A stretch of DNA of 64,000 nucleotides from Seonamhaeicola sp. ML3 (GCF_023273855.1 NZ_CP096884.1:868001-932000), one strand, 5' to 3'. Numbered from the stretch's first letter, positions 34,604 to 43,783 are shown. Notes: generated from the letters alone by a model not told the origin. Translations and numbers: made by a program.

Positions 34604-36118
34604 ATGCCAATCCCTTTAGTAAATTCTATCGCATCCTGGTTCCTGAAGAAGCGTTTCCATCAAATTGAATTATTTTTAAAATACCCGAACGAAGTCCAGA
34701 TAGAGCTGCTTCACAACTTGGTAGATTATGCTAAAAACACTGAGTTTGGAAAAAAATACGACTTCGCTTCTATTAAAAATTACGAAACCTTTGCCGAACG
34801 TATTCCCATAATGAATTATGATGGGTGGCAGGACATTATTAACCGCTCCAGACAGGGAGAAAACAATATTTTTTGGCCAAGCCCTATAAAATGGTTTGCA
34901 AAGTCGAGTGGAACCACCAGAGCTAAAAGCAAGTTTATTCCTGTTAGTGAAGAATCGTTAGAAGATTGCCATTACGCAGCAAGTAAAGACTTGCTTTGCA
35001 TGTATCTTAACAACAATGAAAATTCGCAATTATTTACTGGTAAAAGTTTACGTTTGGGAGGAAGTAAGGAACTCTATAAAGAAAACGGAACTGTCTTTGG
35101 GGATTTATCTGCCATCTTAATTGACAATATGCCTTTTTGGGCCGAGTTTAGTAGCACTCCAAGTAACAAAGTGTCTTTAATGAGCGACTGGGAGCACAAA
35201 ATGCAAGCTATTGTAGACGAAACTATAAACGAAAACGTAACGAGCTTAGCGGGCGTTCCTTCATGGATGTTAGTATTACTCAATAATGTCTTAGAAACAT
35301 CTGGGAAGGGAAATCTTTTCGAAATTTGGCCTAATTTGGAAGTTTACTTTCACGGCGGCGTGAGCTTTACACCCTACAAAGACCAATACAAAAAAATCCT
35401 TCCGCAAAAGCATTTTAGGTACTACGAAATATATAATGCTTCTGAAGGTTTTTTTGCCATACAAGACCAAAACAATTCTAACGAATTATTGCTCATGTTA
35501 GATTATGGTATTTTCTACGAATTTATACCTATGGACATATACGCAAGTTCTGAAGAAAAAGCGATTCCTTTAAGTGAGGTTAAACTAAATGTTAACTATG
35601 CTGTTATCATCACAACCAATTCAGGACTTTGGCGTTATAAGATAGGGGATACTGTGAGGTTTACTTCCCTAAGTCCTTATAGAATTAGAATTTCTGGAAG
35701 AACAAAACACCATATTAATGTGTTTGGCGAAGAGCTCATAATAGAAAATGCCGAAGAAGCTCTAAAGAAAGTATGCAAAAGGACAAAAGCTGAAATTGTA
35801 GATTTTACTGCAGCCCCCATTTTTATGCAGGATAAAGAGAAAGGTGCCCATGAGTGGCTCATAGAATTTAAAACACTTCCCAAGGACATCGATTACTTTA
35901 ATGAGTTATTCGACAATGCTCTAAAAGCCCTGAATTCCGATTATGAAGCTAAACGCTATAACAATATAACACTAAATAAACCCAAAATAAATATTGCAAG
36001 ACATCAGCTGTTCCATGATTGGCTAAAACAGAACAATAAACTTGGCGGCCAACACAAAGTCCCTAGATTATCGAATACAAGAGATTATATGGACGAGCTT
36101 CTAAAGCTAAATTCTTAA
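34604..36118 (+). CDS. GH3-family acyl-adenylate enzyme
   Basis: A 504-residue protein of the GH3 superfamily, related to plant acyl acid-amido synthetases. Adenylation motifs are visible: WFAKSSGTTRAKSKFIPVSE (P-loop-like), GGVSFTPYKDQYKK, YYEIYNASEGFFAIQDQ and GLWRYKIGDTVRFTSL, followed by RISGRTKHHINVFGEEL. It would activate a carboxylic acid with ATP and join it to an amine or other acceptor. The bacterial substrates are unknown to me. It is monocistronic. Confidence 0.88.
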   Translation: MPIPLVNSIASWFLKKRFHQIELFLKYPNEVQIELLHNLVDYAKNTEFGKKYDFASIKNYETFAERIPIMNYDGWQDIINRSRQGENNIFWPSPIKWFAKSSGTTRAKSKFIPVSEESLEDCHYAASKDLLCMYLNNNENSQLFTGKSLRLGGSKELYKENGTVFGDLSAILIDNMPFWAEFSSTPSNKVSLMSDWEHKMQAIVDETINENVTSLAGVPSWMLVLLNNVLETSGKGNLFEIWPNLEVYFHGGVSFTPYKDQYKKILPQKHFRYYEIYNASEGFFAIQDQNNSNELLLMLDYGIFYEFIPMDIYASSEEKAIPLSEVKLNVNYAVIITTNSGLWRYKIGDTVRFTSLSPYRIRISGRTKHHINVFGEELIIENAEEALKKVCKRTKAEIVDFTAAPIFMQDKEKGAHEWLIEFKTLPKDIDYFNELFDNALKALNSDYEAKRYNNITLNKPKINIARHQLFHDWLKQNNKLGGQHKVPRLSNTRDYMDELLKLNS

Positions 36119-36354
36119 AACTACATAAATACCGATTAAATGTAAGCACTAAAGTTTTTAAACGAGTATTTTGCCTAGTCATCCAAAAGGCTAAATATGA
36201 CTTTGAGGAACTCACAAATTACTCTACATTTACTCCAGTTCTAAACAAAATGAAATTATTCCATAATGTTTATTATTGATTAATATATTCCATAAAAAAA
36301 GAAAAGCCACGCTATTTGCGTGGCTTTTCTTTTGTATACCTTTTGTACAACTTA
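36119..36354. other. Intergenic stretch between GH3 gene and clpX
   Basis: Apart from the terminator at 36297-36333, I see no open frame, repeat or RNA-like structure in these 236 bases. Confidence 0.5.
36297..36333. terminator. Terminator downstream of clpX
   Basis: A 16-base perfect stem AAAAGAAAAGCCACGC / GCGTGGCTTTTCTTTT with a 5-base loop. The minus-strand T-run follows clpX by 22 bases; it can also stop transcription from the GH3 side. Confidence 0.92.
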
Positions 36355-37587
36355 TTAAGATACTGCTTTAAGTTTCTTAAGGGTCGTTTTGGTTAATTTA
36401 TCTTCTGCATATATTTTGGTTACATTGAGCTTCTTCTCATCAGAGCTTGGTAATTCAAACATGGCATCTGTTAGAATTTCTTCACAAAGCGAACGTAAAC
36501 CTCTAGCTCCAAGCTTGTACTCTATAGCTTTATCTACAATAAACTCAAGAGCACCATCTGTGATGGTAAACTCAATATCATCCATCGAAAACAACTTAGC
36601 ATATTGCTTGATTATAGCATTTTTAGGCTCTGTTAATATGGCCCTTAGTGTTTTAGAATCTAAAGGATCCATATGGGTAAGTACGGGTAATCTACCAATA
36701 ATCTCAGGAATTAACCCAAAGTCCTTTAAATCCTTAGGAATAATGTACTGTAATAAATTATCTTGGTCTATTACCTCATCAGATTTAGAAGCACTGTAAC
36801 CTACAGCCTGCATGTTAAGGCGTTTTGTGATGACTCTTTCAATACCATCAAAAGCACCACCTGCTATAAATAAAATATTTTCAGTATTTACTTCTATGAA
36901 TTTCTGATCAGGATGTTTTCTTCCTCCTTTTGGCGGAACATTTACAACCGTACCCTCCAATAGTTTAAGTAGAGCTTGCTGTACTCCCTCTCCGGAAACA
37001 TCTCTTGTAATGGAAGGGTTATCGCTTTTGCGAGCAATCTTGTCGATTTCATCAATGAAAACGATACCTTTTTCTGCTTTTTCAAGATTATAATCTGCTG
37101 CTTGTAACAAACGCGTTAGAATACTTTCTACATCCTCGCCAACATAACCTGCTTCAGTCAACACAGTAGCATCTACAATTGCTAGAGGCACATTTAACAT
37201 TCTAGCAATGGTTTTTGCCATTAATGTTTTTCCTGTACCGGTTTGCCCAACCATAACGATATTACTTTTTTGAATATCAATATCATCTTTAGATGGTGGT
37301 TGCAATAAACGCTTGTAGTGATTATAAACTGCCACAGACATTACCTTTTTAGTAACATCTTGACCTATAATATACTCATCTAAAAACGCTTTAATCTGCT
37401 GTGGTTTACGAAGTTTTAATTCTGCAGACAAGTCACTGCTGTCGTTTTGTTTGGATTCTTCAAGTACAATACCATAAGCCTGCTCTATACATCTATCACA
37501 TATATGCGCATCTAAACCTGCTATTAACAGATTAGTTTCAGACTTTTTTCTGCCACAAAACGAGCATTCTAATTCTTCTTTTGCCAT
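36355..37587 (-). CDS. clpX: ClpX ATPase subunit of ClpXP protease
   Basis: Unfolds substrates and feeds them to ClpP. The N-terminal zinc domain has cysteines at 8, 11, 30 and 33; Walker A is [14 protein letters not shown], Walker [12 protein letters not shown], then the pore loop region [15 protein letters not shown] and the sensor-2 motif [11 protein letters not shown]. Length 410 is standard. It lies downstream of clpP (75 bases between them) and ends at a terminator. Confidence 0.97.
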   Translation of the reverse strand: MAKEELECSFCGRKKSETNLLIAGLDAHICDRCIEQAYGIVLEESKQNDSSDLSAELKLRKPQQIKAFLDEYIIGQDVTKKVMSVAVYNHYKRLLQPPSKDDIDIQKSNIVMVGQTGTGKTLMAKTIARMLNVPLAIVDATVLTEAGYVGEDVESILTRLLQAADYNLEKAEKGIVFIDEIDKIARKSDNPSITRDVSGEGVQQALLKLLEGTVVNVPPKGGRKHPDQKFIEVNTENILFIAGGAFDGIERVITKRLNMQAVGYSASKSDEVIDQDNLLQYIIPKDLKDFGLIPEIIGRLPVLTHMDPLDSKTLRAILTEPKNAIIKQYAKLFSMDDIEFTITDGALEFIVDKAIEYKLGARGLRSLCEEILTDAMFELPSSDEKKLNVTKIYAEDKLTKTTLKKLKAVS

Positions 37588-37662
37588 TAATCTAATTCTA
37601 TTTTCAAGGTGAATTAATCGTAAATACCTTTGCTACAATTAATTAAAATTACGAATTTTTAT

Positions 37663-38337
37663 TTAATTCCTAGATAAAATCTCGTCGATCATACCATATT
37701 CCTTGGCCTTATCGGCTTTCATCCAGTAATCTCTATCACTATCTTCGTAGATTTTGTCGTAATCCTGCCCTGAATGCTTACTAATAATTTTATAGAGTTC
37801 TTCTTTTAAAATAAGAATTTCTCTAGCTGTAATTTCAATGTCACTTGCTTGACCTTGAGCCCCACCTAACGGTTGATGAATCATCACTCTTGAGTGAGTA
37901 AGACCACTTCGCTTTCCTTTTTCACCTGCACACAATAAAACGGCTCCCATGGACGCAGCCATACCAGTACAAATGGTTGCTACATCTGGCTTAATAAACT
38001 GCATGGTATCATAAATCCCTAGACCGGCATAAACACTACCTCCGGGAGAATTGATGTAAATCTGGATATCCTTGTTGGGATCGGTACTTTCTAAAAACAA
38101 TAACTGCGCCTGGATAATGTTGGCCACCTGATCGTTTATCGCTGTACCCATAAAAATGATACGATCCATCATTAAACGTGAGAACACATCAAAAATGGCA
38201 ATGTTCATCTGGCGCTCTTCAATAATATTTGGAGTTAAGTTAGTGGGGTACATACTACTTATTATTTTATTGTAGTAAGTACTGCTAATACCTTGGTCTT
38301 TTATTGCGAATTTCTCAAACTCTTTAGCGTAATCCAT
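37663..38337 (-). CDS. clpP: ClpP serine protease subunit
   Basis: Proteolytic core of ClpXP, a cytoplasmic tetradecamer. The catalytic triad is visible: Ser129 in [13 protein letters not shown], His154 in VMIHQPLGG, and an aspartate near residue 199 in [10 protein letters not shown]. 224 residues includes a short propeptide-like N-terminus. Gene order tig-clpP-clpX matches many bacteria. Confidence 0.97.
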   Translation of the reverse strand: MDYAKEFEKFAIKDQGISSTYYNKIISSMYPTNLTPNIIEERQMNIAIFDVFSRLMMDRIIFMGTAINDQVANIIQAQLLFLESTDPNKDIQIYINSPGGSVYAGLGIYDTMQFIKPDVATICTGMAASMGAVLLCAGEKGKRSGLTHSRVMIHQPLGGAQGQASDIEITAREILILKEELYKIISKHSGQDYDKIYEDSDRDYWMKADKAKEYGMIDEILSRN

Positions 38338-38430
38338 AGAATTTTTTGCTTTTTTATAAAATTAAACCCTTGATTTACATCAAGATAAAAATAAAACCTG
38401 CTTTTTTTGGCTTTCTTTTTTAGACAAAAA

Positions 38431-38458
38431 AGCGCTTAAATCAGCAGATTTAAGCGCT
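38431..38458 (-). terminator. Terminator or attenuator between tig and clpP
   Basis: A 12-base perfect stem AGCGCTTAAATC / GATTTAAGCGCT with loop AGCA, followed on the minus strand by TTTTTT. It sits 24 bases after the tig stop, so tig may be partly uncoupled from clpP-clpX. Confidence 0.85.
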
Positions 38459-38482
38459 AAATATAGTGAATTATTCAATTAC

Positions 38483-39811
38483 TTATTTATCACCGTAAAC
38501 TTCTTTAACAAAGTTTTCGTAACTCAATTCTTTTACTTTAAGATTTGCTTTTTCTTTGTAAATCCCAAGTAATTTTTGACTTATTAATTGTTCTGAAATT
38601 CTTCTTGCTTCATCTTGGTTTGATAAAACACGAGCTGCAATACCATCTAGTTCTTCATCTGAAGGATTCATCTGCCCAAATTGAGCCATTTGCCCTTTTA
38701 TCATTTCTCTAGCATGATTTTTAATATCATCCATAGTTACTTTGATATCGTTCTCCTCAATTAACTTTCCTTCTATTAATTGGTATCGTAAGCTCTTTTC
38801 AGACTTCTCATACTCTTCTTTAGCTTGAGTTTCATCCAATTCTTTTTCTCCAGCTGTTGCCATCCATTTTGTTAAGAATTCAGCAGGTAAATCGAATTTT
38901 GTGTTTTCCACTAAATACTCGGTAACATCATTTAAAAGCTTTTGATCTGCTTGTTGAACAAATTGCTTTTCGGCGTCTTCTTTTATTTTATCTTTTAGCT
39001 CTGTAACTGTTTTTACTGTACCCTCACCAAAAAGTTTATCGAACAACTCTTGATCTAAATCGGCCAATTCCCTTTTATTAATTTCAGAAACGGTAAAGGT
39101 TACTTCAATATCCAATCCATGAACATCATCATGCCCCAACTTTAAAGCATGCATTAACTCATGCTCATCATCATAAAGTCCTTTGGTTTTTAGGGTAATA
39201 ACATCGCCTACTTTAGCACCAATAAATTTTTTCTCGGTAGCTTTTCCTTTAAATTTATCGAGGGTAAGCGTTACGGTGTTATCTATTTCTTTTTCAAGGT
39301 TTTCGAACGTCCCTGTAATTTCACTATCCTTTTCTACTGTATCTTGGGATACTAATTTACCATACTGACTTTGAATGCGCTCAATTTGCTCATCAATCAT
39401 TTTATCATCAGCAATAATATTGTATTGCGTAATGGCTTTTTTACCCTTAAGCTTTACTTCAAACTCTGGCGCTAAACCTAATTCAAATTCAAAAGAAAAA
39501 GAATCAGAATCCCAATTGATATCATCTTGAGGTTTTGGTAATGGTTGCCCTAATACGTCTAACTTCTCTTCGGTTAAGTATTTGTTTAAAGCATCTTGTA
39601 GTAGCTTGTTTACCTCATCTACCAATACAGCTTTTCCATATTGTCTTTTCACCATACCCATAGGCACGTGCCCTTTTCTAAACCCAGGAATATTTGCTGT
39701 TTTACGGTAATCTGATAAGATTTTCTCAACTTTATCGCTATAATCTTCTTTAGCAATATCAACTTTCACCACCGCATTTAATGCATCAACGTTTTCTCTT
39801 GTAATGTTCAT
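38483..39811 (-). CDS. tig: Trigger factor
   Basis: Ribosome-associated chaperone. The N-terminal ribosome-binding signature is present as NIPGFRKGHVPMGMVKRQYG, followed by a PPIase-like middle and a long charged helical C-terminus. 442 residues is normal. The FKBP domain is divergent, as often in Bacteroidota, so prolyl isomerase activity may be weak. It lies upstream of clpP-clpX, separated by a stem-loop. Confidence 0.93.
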   Translation of the reverse strand: MNITRENVDALNAVVKVDIAKEDYSDKVEKILSDYRKTANIPGFRKGHVPMGMVKRQYGKAVLVDEVNKLLQDALNKYLTEEKLDVLGQPLPKPQDDINWDSDSFSFEFELGLAPEFEVKLKGKKAITQYNIIADDKMIDEQIERIQSQYGKLVSQDTVEKDSEITGTFENLEKEIDNTVTLTLDKFKGKATEKKFIGAKVGDVITLKTKGLYDDEHELMHALKLGHDDVHGLDIEVTFTVSEINKRELADLDQELFDKLFGEGTVKTVTELKDKIKEDAEKQFVQQADQKLLNDVTEYLVENTKFDLPAEFLTKWMATAGEKELDETQAKEEYEKSEKSLRYQLIEGKLIEENDIKVTMDDIKNHAREMIKGQMAQFGQMNPSDEELDGIAARVLSNQDEARRISEQLISQKLLGIYKEKANLKVKELSYENFVKEVYGDK

Positions 39812-39927
39812 TTTAAAATGATATATAGCCCTTAAGGCAATTAACAGTTTTTATCTAACCAAAATTGGGATGCAAAAATAATATATTTTTACATCCCAAC
39901 AAAGTTTTTAATATGCTGATTATAAGG

Positions 39928-40275
39928 CTATTTTTTATCTTCTGTTAACAGTGAATGTAATATGGATTGTAACACTGAAAGTAAAATACTAAAAAGCACA
40001 GCCACCCATATACTACTTACCGAAAAACCATCAATTAATTTATCTGCTAGAAGTATAATTAAAGCATTGATTATTAACAAGAATAAGCCTAAGGTCAACA
40101 CCGTAATGGGCAAGGTGAAAATAACCAAAATTGGTTTCACAAAAAGATTTAATACCGACAAAACCACAGCCACTATAACTGCAGTGATGTAACCATCGAC
40201 AGATACACCATTGAGTACATGGGCGATTACAAATACAGCAAGGGCGTTTATTAAAAGTTTGATAATGAGTTTCAT
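39928..40275 (-). CDS. Small holin-like membrane protein (phage-holin family, YvlD type)
   Basis: A 115-residue protein with four predicted helices (IIKLLINALAVFVIAHVLNG, ITAVIVAVVLSVLNLFVKPI, a helix in LPITVLTLGLFLLIINALII, and SSIWVAVLFSILLSVLQSIL). This matches the COG1950-type family labelled phage holin, which is chromosomal and not tied to a phage here. No lysis genes are near. Function unknown. Confidence 0.85.
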   Translation of the reverse strand: MKLIIKLLINALAVFVIAHVLNGVSVDGYITAVIVAVVLSVLNLFVKPILVIFTLPITVLTLGLFLLIINALIILLADKLIDGFSVSSIWVAVLFSILLSVLQSILHSLLTEDKK

Positions 40276-40315
40276 TGGTTTAAATTAAGAAAAAATAATG
40301 AATTCATCCACCAAA

Positions 40316-40414
40316 CTACTGTACTTTAAAGACAATAGGTATTGAGAAAGGAACTGCAACAGGTTTTCCCAATCGCGTTCCTGGTAAAATCTTTGGAAGA
40401 CCTTCCATTACCTT
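40316..40414 (-). pseudogene. In-frame remainder of a TonB-like C-terminal domain after a premature stop
   Basis: Reading on past the TAA at 40417-40415 in the same frame gives KVMEGLPKILPGTRLGKPVA and then VPFSIPIVFKVQ before a TAG (40318-40316). This is the classic end of a TonB C-terminal domain (P-K...P-G...GK-PV...PI-F). The stop replaces what is usually a hydrophobic codon just before this block; TTA to TAA is a single change. The tail is therefore detached from the protein encoded upstream. Confidence 0.75.
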
Positions 40415-41416
40415 TTAGGTCTCAGAAACCAGAAGTCTACTGTTAGATTTTACTTTTACATTTGTTACGTTTCCTACTTCGCTTACTTCAAAAAAAACAA
40501 TTACACGTTGCTCACTTCCTTTAGTTAAACTTGAGTTTTTCAATAGTTTTGAATTAAATTGCCCCAAAATATATTTAGAAATCTTAGAACTGAAACAAGC
40601 TCTTCTATTTTTAAATCCTAGATTTTTTTCGCAACCCGGATAAACAGGAACAGTTTCTATAGCACCATTTGGCTGATTTACCTTTTCTAAAGTTACCAAA
40701 TCAGTATTTCTAATTCTACCTTTCTTGTATTTTAAAAGATTGATCTGCTTTCCTGAAGTATCGTATTCTTTCCAAACGCCATGAAATTCATCATTGAGAA
40801 AATGACCTTCCCAGTGTAAATATCCAGTTTCATAGAACCGCTTTTCAATACCATTTTGTTTATCCTCAGAATTAACACCTTCTAGCCTAAGGTTTCCATT
40901 TCTAAAAAATTGCCTATAAACACCGTGCTTATATCCGTTTAGATAAGCGATTTCCCATTCAATTTCACCAGTATCGAAATAACTTCTCCATATTCCGTTA
41001 AGTTCCTGTTCAATGTAGTTTCCCTCTGATTTTAACACACCACTTTTGTAATATTCCCTGGCATATCCGTCACAAACCTCCTTCTCAAAAAACAAACTAC
41101 CTGTTTCGTAAAACTCTTGATACAACAGTATTTCGTTTTTCTTGAATCTTTTTGATTTCACAGCACCACTCTTGTAAAAAGACATTCTAGCGTCTTTTAA
41201 TTCACCTTGTGAATAGCCATACACCCTTTCTAACTCACCGGTCTCATAAAACGATTTCCACTGACCATGTTTCTTGTTGTTTCTATAAAAACCTGAAATT
41301 TTAAGGACACCATTACTGTAAAACTCAGAATACGCGCCATTTTCTATTGGTTCCTGAGAAATAGCCGAGAAAGGAATTAAAACACCTATAACGAGAAAAA
41401 AGAATATACACTTCAT
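40415..41416 (-). CDS. MORN/YwqK-repeat protein with truncated TonB-like C-terminus
   Basis: A 333-residue secreted protein (signal peptide CIFFFLVIGVLIPFSAISQ). Residues 25-240 hold about nine MORN/YwqK repeats of the form F-x3-G-x-L...G-x-Y...G-x-W (for example FYETGELERVYGYSQGELKD, SYFDTGEIEWEIAYLNGYKH). From PVYPGCEKNLGFKNRRACFS onward it follows the flavobacterial TonB-type domain, but it ends at SRLLVSET by an in-frame TAA. ATG 41416 is chosen over a TTG at 41434. The name YwqK antitoxin comes from remote homology; no toxin is adjacent. The truncated tail suggests a nonsense mutation, a sequencing error or an alternative end. Confidence 0.8.
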   Translation of the reverse strand: MKCIFFFLVIGVLIPFSAISQEPIENGAYSEFYSNGVLKISGFYRNNKKHGQWKSFYETGELERVYGYSQGELKDARMSFYKSGAVKSKRFKKNEILLYQEFYETGSLFFEKEVCDGYAREYYKSGVLKSEGNYIEQELNGIWRSYFDTGEIEWEIAYLNGYKHGVYRQFFRNGNLRLEGVNSEDKQNGIEKRFYETGYLHWEGHFLNDEFHGVWKEYDTSGKQINLLKYKKGRIRNTDLVTLEKVNQPNGAIETVPVYPGCEKNLGFKNRRACFSSKISKYILGQFNSKLLKNSSLTKGSEQRVIVFFEVSEVGNVTNVKVKSNSRLLVSET

Positions 41417-41463
41417 ATGTCTATGTTGATACAAAATGTGAATATAAGAATTTTCTTAAAATT

Positions 41464-42228
41464 TTAAACAATAAAGCCTACAACTGCCTCAAAAAAATCT
41501 TTCGGATTCTCTGCATGCAACCAATGCCCTGAATTAGTTATTGTTACAATATTTGCCTTTGGAAATTGGTTTAAAATAAGCCGCTCATCTTCAGCCCCAA
41601 TATATTCCGAACGGTCGCCTTTAAGGAATAAGGCATCCCCTTTAAATTTTAAATATGATGGTAACGACTCACCAATTTCGGCAACCTCAGCTTTTAAGAC
41701 ATCTAAGTTAATACGTAACCCCAATGTTCCTTTTTCGACCCAATATAAATTTTTGAGTAGAAATTGGCGGGTACCAAAATCGGTGACATGTGCTGCCAGA
41801 ACTTTATCGGCTTCGCCTCTACTTTTGATAATTTCAAAATCCAATGCACTTAGGCCTTCCAGAATGGCATCGTGGTGTACTGGATAAAATCTAGGAGAAA
41901 TATCGGCTACCAATAATTTAGAAACCAATTCGGGATTTAGACTGGAAAACAACATAGCGGTTTTACCTCCCATAGAATGCCCAAGCAATATTATATCCTC
42001 TAAGTTATGAGCGTTGCAGTAATTTTTCAAGTCTTCGGCAAGTAATTCATAACTAAAATCGTTATCCCAGAAACTACGTCCGTGATTACGCTGATCCACC
42101 AAATGCACTTCAAAACCCAGTTCGCTAAATTGACGCCCAAGTGTTTTCCAATTGTCGCTCATACCAAGAAAGCCATGTAGAATTACAAATGGCTTTCCTT
42201 CTCCAATAATGTTTGAATGTAATAGCAT
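41464..42228 (-). CDS. Alpha/beta hydrolase (YbfF-like)
   Basis: A 254-residue hydrolase. Motifs are VILHGFLGMSDNWKTL (oxyanion region), the nucleophile in LLGHSMGGKTAM, an aspartate candidate in LFLKGDRSEYIGAED, and the histidine in ITNSGHWLHAENP. It resembles YbfF-type esterases. ATG 42228 is chosen; an upstream TTG (42252) would encode residues from a repeat element. The repeat at 42231-42258 supplies the AAAGGAGG just before the start, which could serve as a strong ribosome-binding site. Substrate unknown. It follows pdxJ. Confidence 0.87.
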   Translation of the reverse strand: MLLHSNIIGEGKPFVILHGFLGMSDNWKTLGRQFSELGFEVHLVDQRNHGRSFWDNDFSYELLAEDLKNYCNAHNLEDIILLGHSMGGKTAMLFSSLNPELVSKLLVADISPRFYPVHHDAILEGLSALDFEIIKSRGEADKVLAAHVTDFGTRQFLLKNLYWVEKGTLGLRINLDVLKAEVAEIGESLPSYLKFKGDALFLKGDRSEYIGAEDERLILNQFPKANIVTITNSGHWLHAENPKDFFEAVVGFIV

Positions 42229-42230
42229 AT

Positions 42231-42258
42231 AAGCCTCCTTTAATCCCTCCAAAGGAGG
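42231..42258 (-). repeat. REP-like repeat (type B) before the hydrolase gene
   Basis: On the minus strand: a CCTCC-TTT-GGAGG hairpin followed by GATTAAAGGAGGCTT. It has the same plan as the element at 42314-42346 (hairpin, then G-A-Y-TAA-rGGA-tGGGCTT tail), in the opposite direction. It provides the GGAGG in front of the hydrolase start codon. Confidence 0.6.
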
Positions 42259-42313
42259 AAAACTGTTAGTTTAATATTTTAAAAATTGCCCGTTGTTAAT
42301 ACGTTTGAGTATT

Positions 42314-42346
42314 CCCTTCCATTTGGGAAGGACTAAGGATGGGCTT
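42314..42346 (+). repeat. REP-like repeat (type B) overlapping the pdxJ stop
   Basis: CCTTCC (42315-42320) and GGAAGG (42326-42331) form a hairpin, followed by GACTAAGGATGGGCTT. The tail covers the last codons and TAG stop of pdxJ (minus strand), so its C-terminal Lys-Ala-His-Pro is written in repeat sequence. It is inverted relative to the element at 42231-42258. Confidence 0.6.
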
Positions 42347-43055
42347 TTAGTTTCCTCAGATACATTTGAATAACATTCTCGACACCCAAATACAAACTTT
42401 CAGCGACCAAAGCATGACCAATAGACACTTCTAACAATCCAGGAATGTTATTCTTAAAAAACTCAATATTATCTAAAGACAAATCATGACCAGCATTAAC
42501 ACCCAACCCTAAATCGTTGGCCAGCTTAGCAGCATCTGTATAAGATTTCACTGCATATTTATTTCCCAATCCATATTGATGCGCAAAAGACTCTGTATAC
42601 AACTCTATTCTGTCTGTTCCCGTTGCTTTAGCGCCTTCTATTTGCTTTAGAACAGGATCTACAAAAATGGAGGTTCTAATTCCATTTTGCTGAAACTCCT
42701 TAATAACATCTATTAAAAAATCCTTGTGCTTAATGGTATCCCAACCCGCATTACTCGTAATGGCATCTTCTGCATCGGGCACCAAAGTGACTTGCGTTGG
42801 TTTAACCTCTAATACCAAATCCATGAAAGATTGTATAGGGTTCCCTTCAATATTGTATTCTGTGTAAACCACAGGTTTTAAATCACGCGCATCTTGATAG
42901 CGAATATGGCGTTCATCTGGTCTTGGGTGAATGGTCACCCCTTCTGCTCCAAACCTCTGAACATCTTTTGCAAACTCTACTACATTTGGAACATCCCCAC
43001 CACGAGAATTTCTTAATGTCGCAATCTTATTGATATTTACACTTAACTTTGTCAT
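42333..43055 (-). CDS. pdxJ: Pyridoxine 5'-phosphate synthase
   Basis: Last step of PLP backbone synthesis by the DXP-dependent route, from amino-acetone phosphate and deoxyxylulose phosphate. A 240-residue TIM barrel with LSVNINKIATLRNSRGGDVP, GAEGVTIHPRPDERHIR, VTLVPDAEDAITSNAGWD, TSIFVDP, RIELYTESFA, GLGVNAGHDLSL and EVSIGHALVAESLYLGVE. It precedes the hydrolase gene and is divergent from the CBS/nadK/uppS/bamA cluster. Its last codons overlap a repeat. Confidence 0.97.
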   Translation of the reverse strand: MTKLSVNINKIATLRNSRGGDVPNVVEFAKDVQRFGAEGVTIHPRPDERHIRYQDARDLKPVVYTEYNIEGNPIQSFMDLVLEVKPTQVTLVPDAEDAITSNAGWDTIKHKDFLIDVIKEFQQNGIRTSIFVDPVLKQIEGAKATGTDRIELYTESFAHQYGLGNKYAVKSYTDAAKLANDLGLGVNAGHDLSLDNIEFFKNNIPGLLEVSIGHALVAESLYLGVENVIQMYLRKLKAHP

Positions 43056-43123
43056 GAATTATTTTTTTCAGAGACAAAAGTATGTGAATTTTTTAATTAA
43101 TTTGCAAAGGATATCAAAGCCAT

Positions 43124-43783
43124 ATGAAACTTTCACAATATATCATTAACGACATAAAACCGGTAGACAGCTCAAGCAAAGTTGGCGACCTACAGGCACT
43201 TTTTAATCAGCTTACATATTCTCATATTCCCGTGAAAGATACCAATGGGTATTTTATGGGATTACTTTTTGAAACCGATGTACATTGTTTTGAAAGTGAC
43301 AAACCTGTTAGCGAATATTTATACGCTGTAGAAGACTTTTTTGTTAGAGACAACACACTATGGTTAGATGTTTTAGAAGCTTTTGCTAAAAACTCAGCCA
43401 ATATCATGCCTGTTTTAGATGAAAAAAACAATTACCTTGGATATTATGAGCTTAAGGACATCATCGGGCTTTTTAACGAATCGCCATTTTTTCATTCGGC
43501 CGGATCGGTTCTGGTTGTTGAAAAAGGCATAAACGACTACTCTTTCAGTGAGATTAGTCAGATTGTAGAGTCTAATAATGGCAGGTTGCTGGGTGCTTTT
43601 GTCTCTCAAATTAAAAATGATGTTGTTCAAGTAACTTTAAAAGTAAGCAACACCAACCTTAACGAAATTATCCAGACCTACCGAAGATATAGCTACAATA
43701 TAGTTTCAAATCATGTAGACGACAGCTATTACAAGAGCCTTAAAGACCGTTCTGATTATTTGAATAAATATTTAAACATGTAA
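43124..43783 (+). CDS. CBS-domain protein
   Basis: A 219-residue cytoplasmic protein with two tandem CBS motifs at about residues 1-65 and 70-125 (YIINDIKPVDSSSKVGDLQA, HIPVKDTNGYFMGLL, NIMPVLDEKNNYLGYYELKD), followed by an ACT-like alpha/beta region (VLVVEKGINDYSFSEISQIV, GAFVSQIKNDVVQVTLKVSN). CBS pairs usually sense adenine nucleotides. It starts the run leading to nadK, 48 bases downstream. The role is unknown, but the order is conserved in flavobacteria as far as I recall. Confidence 0.87.
   Translation: MKLSQYIINDIKPVDSSSKVGDLQALFNQLTYSHIPVKDTNGYFMGLLFETDVHCFESDKPVSEYLYAVEDFFVRDNTLWLDVLEAFAKNSANIMPVLDEKNNYLGYYELKDIIGLFNESPFFHSAGSVLVVEKGINDYSFSEISQIVESNNGRLLGAFVSQIKNDVVQVTLKVSNTNLNEIIQTYRRYSYNIVSNHVDDSYYKSLKDRSDYLNKYLNM

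Noticed and set aside
36389-36799. 136-residue open frame antisense to clpX
   Set aside because: It mirrors a conserved coding gene and is Ser/Leu/Ile-rich without a recognisable domain.
39928-40275. Treating the holin-family gene as a prophage marker
   Set aside because: There are no lysin, structural or integrase genes nearby and this membrane family is common in chromosomes.
40415-41416. Calling the MORN/YwqK protein a toxin-antitoxin antitoxin
   Set aside because: The name rests on remote similarity; the protein has a signal peptide and a TonB-like end, and no toxin gene is next to it.
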